This document shows, in pieces, positions 12,101 through 24,100 of a stretch of 64,000 nt of DNA. Position 1 is the first letter of the stretch. The number at the start of each line of letters is the position of its first letter. Under the pieces are notes generated by a model. The model did no database searches. It worked only from the letters and a program-made list of their open reading frames with translations, and was not told the origin of the DNA. The DNA is taken from NCBI GenBank assembly GCA_949358305.1, contig OX442315.1:34932427-34996426 (forward strand), read 5' to 3'. The position numbers and the translations under genes were made by a program. The DNA comes from Strigamia acuminata (lineage: Eukaryota > Arthropoda > Chilopoda > Geophilomorpha > Linotaeniidae).

Positions 12101-15100
12101 TCTCTGAAATTTGTGTCAATCATGTTAGATAAGTGGTCGCTGACTGGAGAGTCCATAATCCATATGGTTTCTGTTATCTATCAGTCTGCATTATGGTTTG
12201 AACAGGTGGTTGCCAAATGGAAGTGTTCTCAGTTTCCCAAAACAGGTGGTCGCCATGACAGGTTTCACTGTTTATTAGATTTTAGAGCCCACTCATTTCG
12301 TTATGGTTATTGTATTACACTTTTGCCCTGCACAGCAGTGAAAAAATTCCCAAATGTTGAAATTTATCGTGTAATTACCATAAAAATATTAATACCGGTA
12401 CTGAATAAATGTCTTACAACAACAATGAAATAATTTTTGCATTTACAAAAATCACAATGTAAGAATTAAAGTAAACAGCCATAAGCATCGTGTAACCATA
12501 TTTCGTGATAAATGTTTAACGTTATTAATTAAAACTCCCAACAAATTGATTTATTTCATACCAATTAGGAATGCAATGAGAAACATATTTATGGTTTAAG
12601 CCTCTCAGGTCCGACCCTAAAATCAATGCTAATCCCTGAGTGATGTGGACATTTGTCCTCAAATCCTGAGAGACCTAAATCTATTGGCTAAAGCCCAGTC
12701 ATAAGTTGTGCTAATGACAATACAGATCTAAAAACAGCATGATCTACTACCTTATTATGGCTTAAGCAGTTGGTAAGTGCTTCAAGCAGAACCACTTTAA
12801 AAGAGGTGCAGAAAGGCTTGTCTTTGTTCTTAGGATTAATGTAATCCTACATTGTTGTAATCAGTTTAAGTAATTTAATTACATTATTGGGTCTTTAATC
12901 CAAACTCTTTGAGACACTCAGCTTTTAAGTTCTACTTGAAAACAAAGTAATCCGAGTATTTGCTTTTACTTTGTAAATACCGCATTTTTTCGAATTAAAG
13001 TTGCCCTAGATAAAAAGTCGCCCTTGGTTATAGATCGTGGCAAAACATTGCATTTGCAATTATAAGTCGCGGCATTTATTCGAATAAACGCATTACACAA
13101 GGGAGTGGGTAAAATTCCAAAGCTTGCTAGTACAAGTTTAAAAATGGAGTCATTTACAAGCTCACTTGACCCGCTTTTGGCTTACTGGCTTAACTGGCAA
13201 ACTCAAGCTAGCTAGGTAGCTAGCCAGAAATTCCCGCCAAAATCTCCTCCAAGAATTTCCTCACGATTCTGATTGGCTGTCAAAGTCACATGACCAAAAC
13301 ACCAGCAAAGTTTGAAGCTGGTAAATCAAACTCAATTTGATCGGAGCGGGTGAGTACAAGCTCGCTTGAAAACAAAGCTTTGAGTAAAAAAGCAAGCTTG
13401 TGTTTGCTCAAGCGGGCGAGTTTTTAGCTGCTTTTTCAAGTAAAAGCACGCTTTTAAATTTTACCCGCTCCCTTCAGGTCGATTGGTTAGTTTGTTGTTA
13501 TACTCGAAACCACCACAACGTTGATGTATTTAGCCTGTTTACGCCAAACTGTGTACTGTGTTCTGCTACGTGGAAAAGTAGTTCTGTTTATTTTCAATGA
13601 GTTTAAGTATAAAAAGTGATTAGATTGATGGATTTTATTTAATTGGTAATAAAATGTTTATTTTATTTGCTAAATAACCTTTTTTCCTTTTTAATCAATC
13701 AATTAATGTAAGTATAGTTTGTTGGTTTCTTTTGGCAGGTAAACAAAGGTTTTGTTTTTTATTGGTTGTTTATTCCTAGTTAGAATACAATTCTGGTGTT
13801 ACGAGCTACTTTTTTTTGTGCCACTACACCAGTGATACAGCTCGACCAATAGGGAAATACATCAACGTTGTGGTGGTTTTGAGTATAGTTCGCAACTAAT
13901 TTTGTAGAGGCCGCAATATGTAAACAATAATAATAAAGAAGTTTGAACCATCTGGTGGTGGTTTAAAACACTACTGGTAAAAGCCAAAAGCTGTTGACTG
14001 AAGCGCTCTTTACTAATGCAACAAAGCCAGCTTATAAGTTGTACTGGAGCTTTAGGGGGCAGAAAATTTCAATTCAGAATAATTAATTAGTCATCAGTTT
14101 TAAATAGGATTTATTAACCGTCTTAACCGCCGGCAATCGGGTACTGCGCGATACTCACTTAATGGCTGCCAATTTCGGCTTGTTTACACCAGAAACAATT
14201 AACCTTTTCTCACCACACACAACTTGGACAATTAATTTGTAACGAAGGTCATTAGTCTTCAAGTTTAAACTTGGCATTGTAGCTTCACTGAGCCGACCTA
14301 AACCATGTTGGCCAAAATTGATCAATTACTAACTCCTAAACCATAATAGCTTAAAGAAAACTTTCAATATTCTACTGTATTACTGGAGCTGCATTCGAAA
14401 AGTCGTTTAGACTAAACTGCGTTTTTAAACTGTTGAGGTTTGTCTCGATTTAACTTTTCAAGAATGACGGCTGAATTACTCTACTATCAGTTATATTGGA
14501 CATGCCCACAACATTTAAGCAGCTGAACATGTTTAAGCAGCAACATATATTTCCATCTGAAGCGAGCAAGGCATATGCCGCCCTTTTGAACAGTAAATAA
14601 ATTTTTTTTTTCTTGTTGGAAAAAAATCGGATTGTGCGCCCAAAGATGCCGCCCCAAGAAATATGCCGCCTGTGGTGACCGCCTCACTCCTCGCGCTGGC
14701 CCTGAGTATTGAGCCTAGTCATTAGCTGGATGGTTGACCTGCTGGGAATGCTAGTTGTTTTTCCATCTCTGTCTGATTTAGGTACTGTTCTTATGGCAAG
14801 AAAACCTGCCAGCTATTTCTAATGAGTTTTCTGTAGTTTTGCCAGTTGTCAGTAGGAACGTAAGATTGGGTCCTCAAGAAAGTCATGATGTAGATGTATA
14901 CTCGAGTTGCACTCAAAAAGGCACCTCACAATGTGTACTCCCATTGGTCGAGCCAGTTTACTACTAACTCCAGACTGTATACTACTACTAGGAGAAGTAA
15001 GCTTAGTTTTGTTTTTTATTTATTGTTGTGATTGTTATGACTAATTTAGTTTATGTTATTTTGATTTTATTTAATAAAAAATGTTATTTCCATCATTAAA

Positions 15101-18100
15101 ACGAAGTTTCACACATTAAAAAATGTCAAACTCATGTTTGTTGTGTTTATTGCTTACATTGTCTGGAAGTTTGAATTTTAGGCCGTTGCCTAGTCAATCG
15201 ATTACAATGTCTGTACATTGTAATGCAATTCTGGTGTTTGGGTCTACTTTTCCGGATCACTACACCAGTAAACTGGCTCGACCAATGGGAGTACACATTG
15301 TGAGGTGCCTTTTTGAGTGCAACTCGAGTATAGATGAGCATATGCTTATTTTGGCCGCCATCTTGGATTTCCGTTAGATCGGAGGTCTAAGTACAATTTT
15401 TCAGCAGTTATTAATTTTTTTGAGTAAACAACAATATTAATCCTCACTTTAATAATTATTAGGACTGAAAAAAATTGAAAAAAAGCAAGAGAAGGAAAAA
15501 CTCAGAAAAAAATACCCATATGCGACATGTAGTAGGGATGATGACCTAGAACTTGATCCGGAATCCCAGATCAAGTTGACAGTTAAACAAACCATTTCGT
15601 CTAAAAATTCGTTTGAGACGAAAATTTAAACGAAAAGTAATTGAATGCGCCTACTGTATAAATAAACCAATTTTCAGAAAGAACATCCCGTATGTTTTAG
15701 AGAAAACTAAATAAAAACACATATATGTCAAAATTGACCCTAGATTAGAGCACTGAGGGTTAATTAGTAGAGCACCCATCCAGAAAACCGAGGGATCTGG
15801 GTTTAACTACCGACTCGTGACTCCTTTAGGGTCTGAGCTCATTCCGTTCTCAACCAACAGAAATGATAACATTTAATATTATTACAGCAGGCTAAAGGCC
15901 ATGTTAATTATACCGGACTGACGTTCCGACACAGATTATACAGATGGCAAGGTTAAAGGGGAATAGCCAAGGTTTTTAAAAACACAAACTTTTGTGTTTT
16001 TCTTACTTATGTAGTTGAAATCTATCTTCAAATCAATTTTTATTAAAAAATTTCAATTCTAAGCTATTAAAATCATTCATTGAAAATGGCAAAAATGGTT
16101 ACTTTCACCGCAACACTTCAATTGGAAAATTTCCGAATTTCACCACTAGAGGTCGTCGTCGTGACGTCATTTGCACCAAGACATAGATTCTTCTAATCTG
16201 TGACAGAGCAGGTGTATTTTTAGCACGTTGTGATCTTCTCGTTTACAATAATGGTTTGTTGTGTTGCGCACGGATGCAGTAATGGACAGAACTCTGGTGC
16301 TTCTTTTCACCGATTTCCAAAAGAAAAGAAAAGATTATCAAATTGGCTTAAGAGAATGAACAGAAGTAATTGGAAACCGACTGCCAGAAGTTTACTTTGT
16401 AGTGTCCATTTTAATGATGACTGTTTTGTTATTTCACCAAATTTAATTCATTCTCTTGGAATAAAATGTGGTCGAATGCAATTAAAAAGGGATGCAATTC
16501 CCACAATTTTTGATAAAAAAGTAGTTGAGAAAAAAAATAAAAGTTTGGCCTATCAAAAACGCAGGAATTTAGAGGTACAGTATAAGTCTAATAAATAGGG
16601 TTGCATCGAATATTTGGTTCGTATATGATTTTTCACCCTAAAATTTGTTTTTTTTATCTTGAAAGTCGTATTATTCCACTACAAAATAATTTTTTTCCAC
16701 CCGAAAATCTTTTTCTTTTTTGAAAATACGGAAAATTGTGCTACTCAACCCGAAATTCCTCTTTCTTCACACAAAAATCTTTTTTTTTTATCCAAAAATC
16801 GTTTTTATTTTCATCGAAAATCGTTTTTTCAAACTAAAAATACGAAAAATCGTGCTACTCAACCCGAAATTCCTTTTTCTCCACCTTTTTTTTACCCTAA
16901 AATCGTTTTTCTTTTCATCGAAAATCGTTTTTTCAACCTAAAAATACGAAAAATCGTGCTACTCAACCCGAAATTCCTCTTTCTCCACCTTTTTTTTACC
17001 CTAAAATCGTTTTTCTTTTCATCGAAAATCGTTTTTTCAACCTAAAAATACGAAAATTCGTGCTACTCAACCCAAAATTCCTCTTTCTCCACCTTTTTTT
17101 TTACCCTAAAATTGTTTTTCTTTTCACCGAAAATCGTTTTTTCAACCTAAAAATAAGAAAAATTTTTCTACTCAACCCGAAATTCCTCTTTCTCCACCCA
17201 AAAATCTTTTTTTTTTATCCAAAAATCGTTTTTCTTTTCATCGAAAATCGTTTTTTCAACCTAAAATACGAAAAATCGTGCTACTCAACCCGAAATTCCT
17301 CTTTCTCCACCTTTTTTTTACTCTAAAATCGTTTTTCTTTTCATCGAAAATCGTTTTTTCAACATAAAAATCGTGGTTTTGTCCCAAACTTTGATTTTCT
17401 AAAAATAATTTTCGGTTATTCAGATTAATTGATATTCGGAGCAACCCTATTAATAAGCAAATTATAAAATTTATTTGTGTAATTAACTTTAAAAATTCTT
17501 GCAGCTTATGAAAGAAGTGACAGCTGGCAAACAGAAAAATGTTGAGACAGTTGAAAATGTTTTACCACTGTTTGCAGAGACAGTTGAAAATATAGAAAAC
17601 AGTTTTATATCAATAAATGTTGAAATTGAAATGGTAATTCATTTATTTACTTGTGCTTCATTTATTATTTTACTTGTAATTATTTTTATTATTTTTTTTT
17701 AGTTTGCTGATAAAAGTTTTCAAACTTGTCCTCTGGTTCAACACAGGGGTACTCAATGTTCTAGACAAATAAACAAATGGAGCAGAGGAGTACAAGTTGG
17801 ATGTTCCACAACCTCAGTAAGCATTGGAATTCAATGCCAGATCGAAGACGATCTTAATTGTGAAAATGAATTTACGAATGGGATTGAAAACTTAAAAGAA
17901 ATGGATGATTATGAGGAAATGGATGATTTTGAGGAAATGGATAACTTAGAAGAATTAATTACTAATAAATCAGACGATGATCCTGATTTTGAACCGGATG
18001 TTTTTGAAGATGCTGATTATGAAATGTGAGTGTGTGTGTGTACATGAAATTTATTGGTTAATTGATTTTAAATGTAATCTAGAAAAGAAGAATTACAAGA

Positions 18101-21100
18101 CAGCTATCTAGTAGGCACTGAACCTAAATTTATAGTGTATGCAAGTGCACTGAGATCCCTGTTAGATGTATGCAGACAATGTTTAGAGAAGTGCGTTGTT
18201 ACTGTTACGAAAAAAAATGGGAGCTTGGTTATGCTAAAACAAATATGTACTTGTGGACACACATGGTCGTGGTCTAGTCAACCAATGCATCATCAAATGC
18301 CATTAGGTGACTTAGAACTGGCTGCTGGCATTTTCTTTTCAGGAAGTAGTCCTGTTAAAGCTCTAAGCATGTTTAAATCTTTAAACGTGTGTTGCATGTC
18401 TCAGCGTACATATTCTCGAATGCAAAGCCATTATTTGCTTCCTGCAACATACAATGTTTGGCGTCGTGAACAAGAAAATCTGTTAAAAGATCTTCACACT
18501 CGTGAATTAGCATTGGGCACTGATGGCCGATGTGATTCACCGGGGCATTCTGCCAAGTATATGCAATATACTTTAATGGACTTAGGTCGTAACAAGGTGA
18601 TTGGGCTCCAACAAATTCAGGTAAATATAATTTGTTTTTGAACCACAAATAAACAACATAGTTTATTTAATTAATTGCATTTTCTCACTGTTTAGTGCAA
18701 TGAAGTTACTAGCTCAAATGCAATGGAATTAGAGGCATTGAAGCGCAGTTTGAATTTCTTTGATGAGAGGGGGATTAAGGTTTGCAGTATCACTACAGAC
18801 CGTCATGTTGGAATAAAAAAATATCTCAGAGAACAACGTTCAGATATTAGACACCAATTTGATGTATTCCACATGGCAAAAGGTAAATGTTTGTCACGGT
18901 AAAAAAAAGTTTTGTGGTTGTAATTACTTTATTTTCAATCAATAATTGATAGGTGTCAAAAAGAAAATTCTTGCAGCAAGTAAAACTAAGCGATTTGCAG
19001 CTCTCAAGAATTGGGCCAAGCCTGCATCAAACCACCTGTACTGGTGTGCAATGACAAGCAATGGAGACCCAGACAGGACTATTGAAAAGTGGAAATCGTT
19101 TTTAAATCACATCACTAATAAACATACTGGTCATGGAAAGAAGTTTAGGAAATGTGATCATGGTGAAATTGAGGCAAGAGAATGGCTTGAACATGGTTTG
19201 TACAAAGTAAAAATCTTGCCTGTCATTTGGTAAAAACTATATTTAAAAATTGTTTAGGATCACGTGAACACAAGAAGCTTGAAGAAATTGTATGTAGCAA
19301 GCTACTTCTTTCTGACATCCCTAAACTATCACCAGACTACCAAACATCAGAAGTGGAATCATTCCACTGCATTATTTGTTTCTTTGCTCCTAAATCACAG
19401 CATTTTTTTTATCATGCAATGATGTGTAGGTAGGTTGTTATTAAAATTTTACACTGAAATTGTTTTATATCTTTTTCCTCAAATACAGATGTCTCTTGGC
19501 AGCCTTGCATTATAATGAGAATGCTAATCGACCCCAAGCAACAACCAAAAATGGAGATCGTCGTTGGTCGTTAACAATCCCTAAATATAAGAAAGATGGA
19601 TCAATTGTAAAGGAAGTAAAAGTTAAATCTACATTCGGTAAGTTTAAATTAATTTATTTCAAATACAATTTTTAAATGATTCTTTACCGGTATAGATTAT
19701 GTGGGACACTTAATGCAGGAAGTACATACATTGCGCCAGAAATTTCCAAGCTACACCAAAGCCACGGTTTTAATTGAGGAATTACCAGAAGCACCTCGAC
19801 CTCTGACACCACATTATTCACAGGAACAAAAGCAGAATGCCATAGTCAACCATAAAACAAGATTTAATAAATAAATAAAAACGAATTATGCTAATAACTA
19901 ATAAAAGAGTTCATTTTTTAAATCAATGCAATTAATACATGACAGAAACATTCAACCATTTATTTAGACTAACTTAATTGCTCTAAATCCTGTATAATTT
20001 TCTGAAGGGAAGGCTTCTCTAATCTTTGTTACGACACACGAAGGCAAAATTCTCCTATTTTTTTTCCCCAGTTTATGGAATATCCATCTCACAAATCGTC
20101 TGTACGCAAGGTAGCGAAATAATCTGTTGGAGTAATAGAACAGGTTATTATACTAAAAATTACACTAAGTAAAATTAAACCTGAAGTTTAATTTACTTCA
20201 GGTGTTAAAACTTTAGGTGTTAGACGGTTTATTTTTGCACAATATTTACTCATGTAACGGTTCATCATCACCAACAGGTCCTTCTTTTTCAATAAATTCA
20301 TAATACGAGGCTTCCAAAACATATATGTTTAAACAATTTGCATCAAAACCAGGATGATCAGTAATACAGTTCCAGGTGTTATTTGGATCTGTTACACGAT
20401 CAACCATTTTTTTGTATGATTTGCAGCATACATTTTCCGTGGAATCAGGCATTGCTGCACATTTACCACATTTACACCTATAAAATTAGGTGTAATAAGG
20501 AATGAATGTAAAATTTATATAATATAATCATATTCATTAAACATACCATATTAATTCCATTTCTTCATGACAACTACTAGTTTGGCAACTGGAGTTATTC
20601 GATTGCACGTGTGTTTGAAGTTGGACATTACTTTCATTAAAATAATTTGTATGTGATCGTGAATTAGTTTTTTTGGTTGAATTAGCCAGAAGTGGCTCAA
20701 AACTGTATGGTACAATCGGAACATTACGGTTAACAGAAAATAAATCACAGGAATCGGAATCGAATGCCTCCATCGTAGCACTACGGTAACACAAACAACA
20801 TCAAAAATGCATGGTGCAAATGACGTCACGGTGACGACCTCTAGTAGTGAAATTCGGAAATTTTCCAATTGAAGTGTTGCGGTGAAAGTAACCATTTTTG
20901 CCATTTTCAATGAATGATTTTAATAGCTTAGAATTGAAATTTTTTAATAAAAATTGATTTGAAGATAGGTTTCAACTACATAAGTAAGAAAAACACAAAA
21001 GTTTGTGTTTTTAAAAACCTTGGCTATTCCCCTTTAAGGTGGTTTCTTTGTTCTTTTTGAAACGTGGTCACGTGACCAGCTGCAGTGGCGCCCTCACACG

Positions 21101-24100
21101 GCTGGTAAGAAACGCTGAAACAAGCTATGTTTTTGATTTTACAAAAAAAAATATCGAGAAACTGGGGCAAGAACAGCATAAAATAATTAAAGTCAGCCAG
21201 TGTCACAATAGGCCACCACACAAAGCAGAAATTAAATTAAATTAAACCTAAAAGGCAATTATTTACAAAATTTAGCCGGCTGTCTAACAGTTTATTCCTA
21301 CTCGCCGCCAGGGAAACCAGCGCATGCGCAGACATCACCACCTGTCACGATTTACTCTAGCCTTTCTATCTGTATAATCTGTGGTTCCGACGACATTAAA
21401 ATTTCAAGTTTCCCATTCCCTTTAAGCTTCCAATTGTGTTGTCTTTTTTCAAATGAAAAGAGGCCATAAGAAGACCTGACTTCAGCTTTAAAATTAGGAT
21501 TGTTAATAGCGCAGTATGTTAGAAGTAGGCCTGTGCAAATTAAAAGGGGGCAGTGTTTAATATCCGGAGCAGCCAAGCTGTGCCAATATTTCAAGCACAA
21601 CTTTTCTTAGCCTTCCTGCGATAATATTCACACTTAGTACCACGGTCACTTAAATGAATGCATTAATTTGACTAGATGACAGCCATAAACACGAAAACAG
21701 AAAAAAAACCTCCCATGCAATGCATAATTTACTCCTGTAAGCAAGATAAAGAGGTTAATTGGTCAAGTGGCATTTATATGTGTAAGACAACATTTTTGCC
21801 ACTTCTGTGTTCTGGCATAGGTTTAGTTGACATCCAACGGCTTTTACTGTGCTTTTCCCAGTTCTCAGTGTGAATGCAAGGTTGGGTCCTCGAGAAAACG
21901 TTTTCCCCACAGATTGTGGCTTGCACGGCTTAAATCCCTGGACAAACACCCTACTTATGGGACTATGACCACACTGTCAAAGAGTATATCAAACAGAAAA
22001 AATATTTCAACAACGGAACTTCTGTGCTTTGTGTCATGATGGGGAACGGCGTTTCCAAGCGTTGCGGCCTGATTCATCCGCTGTTCGAAATAGCAACAAC
22101 AGATCAATACCTTTAATATATGTTAGGGTACACCCACCTTCAATACATTTATGTACCTCTAAACCAAATGAAGGCAATGATTAAGTTCGATGATAAGTAA
22201 AAATGGACAAAACATTTATACGACCTTAAAGCCTAGTACTCATAACACGATTCCGTCCTTGGAATGGTAACAGGAATCAAAGTCTTAAGTTTCCTGCCAA
22301 GGGTGGTACTCATAAAAATATTGTTTAGACTCTGAATCACCCTTGCAAGTGGAAACGAATTGTTTCCGACCCCGATGGTGCACGGAAAAATTTAATTGTT
22401 TCAGACTCTGAATAAATTTTGTCTACCCAGAATTTCCTTGTTTTTTATCTAAAATTTGCAACTGGTCACAGCCGGTTGCAAACAAAGACACCCAACTACT
22501 ACAATTGAACGCGTTGTTTGTTGAAGGTTAGTAAAATTATATTTTTGCCTGCATTTCAGACAAAATAAATGCTTTTTTAATTGCAAACAGACTAAAACTG
22601 ATTTTAAATTTTTTTTAGTCAGAAAAGTCGGACAAAGCTTGATTGCCATTGTCAGCCATTTGCAAAACAAGCAACAATGACTCACACAGTTTAAGAGTAC
22701 GGAAACTTTCTGGTGACAATTTCATGAGTACCACAAATTTATCAGACTGAATAATAAGAGGATAAAACATTCCGCTTGAAATGGTGCTGTTGAAAAATTA
22801 AGTGTAAAAATATTTAGACTCTGAAAGCGTATGAGTACTAGGCTTAAGCTTAGTACTCATAAGATCATCTGCTAACAGAAGCGTACGCCCGCAGACTTTT
22901 CTGTGTGTATAGATTTGACAGAAAAGCCTATCAGAATCATCTGGTAGCAGAACATGTGCCAGTCTGTCACACCGGACTTTTGTTGGCGGAACTGATTGCT
23001 GCCATATTTGAGACCGGTTAAAAAAATTATGACCGGCCACAAATTGTCAAGACCGATCGTTACTTTATGTGCCTTGAAACGAAGATCAGCTTTTCGTTGC
23101 ATCGACACGCCAGAAAGTTAATTTTTTATGTCACAGAACATATCTCACAGACATTCCAAGACTGGAATAAAATTTGTGAGTATCAGTTTTTTCTGTAGGC
23201 AAAATTTCTGTGGGCAGACTGGCTTCCTACGTAGGAAACTGCTTATGAGTACTATGCTTTATCATTGAGACAACAAATCGTACAAACAGTAGATACAAGG
23301 AAGAAATTGCATTTTCCAATGCAATTGGAAACTCTGCCTGCTTTTGACACTTGTTCTATCAACAGTATTAATAAATACTTTGACTGCAGTCTTGGCTTCT
23401 CACAAATCAATGCAGCTACCTCCTTCCCTTAAAGCTCATGGAAAGCAACAGGCATTGCTGTTCTTTTTTAAAATGTCCCTTCCCGTGGAATCTTGCTTTT
23501 ATTATTCATTTATTTTGACTCGAAGCTTCGCAATTGAAGATAAACACTGCTGAAGTATTCAAGCTGTGTGCACACTGCATTAACTCAAGTTGCAGGTTTT
23601 AATTATTCAGCAGAGTTAGAAGTCAAAATTAGCCGCAAATCATGATAACCATTCACAGTGAGTTGACTGGAATGTCGTTCCGGTAGATACAAAATAAATC
23701 CACAAGCGTTCCGGTTGATGCAAAATAATTCAGAAGCGTTCCGGTTGATAAGGAACGAATTTAATAATTTTGCTGATAATAAAAGTTGAGCATGAAAACG
23801 AACAATAATAACCAAAAGTTGTTTAAATCTAAAAATATTTAGTGAAAAACATAGTAAGTGGGAAACTTAATAGAGAGTTTGCGGGATGCATTTTTCCCTT
23901 ACAGTTAAAGACTATACGGTATAAAAATAGTGTAAGGGAAAAATGATAAATTAAGTTTTTGCGGGTTGCACTTTTCCCTTATCACTACACTATTTCAGCC
24001 AACTACTGACAGTTAGTAATTTTGGGCCTAAAGTTTTGATTTAGGGGCCTAAATGTGCAAATTTCTGCATAAAATTCCATTATCATGCCTATAAAGTATG

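Larger units (their letters stand above)
15957..21033. mobile_element. Kolobok-like DNA transposon, apparently intact (5,077 bp)
   Basis: The element has 222-bp terminal inverted repeats starting AGGGGAATAGCC and is flanked by TTAA on both sides (15953-15956, 21034-21037). It carries two convergent spliced genes: a THAP-domain transposase on plus and a small cysteine-rich protein on minus. THAP plus a TDGRCDSPG-type transposase plus TTAA duplication fits the Kolobok superfamily. Four mismatches between the TIRs and uninterrupted exons point to recent insertion. Confidence 0.85.

Noticed and set aside
12062-12433. 123-codon ORF
   Set aside because: No domain, splice support or coding composition; probably chance.
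15748-15823. Functional tRNA gene
   Set aside because: Box B is degenerate and the acceptor stem does not pair; a SINE head fits better.
16659-17444. ORFs of 62-128 codons, Phe/Lys/Asn-rich
   Set aside because: They come from the 104-114 bp minisatellite within the transposase intron.
22039-22115. ATG followed by GNGVSKRCGLIHPLFEIA, a myristoylation-like start
   Set aside because: It ends at a stop after a few codons with no usable splice donor, so an exon could not be supported.
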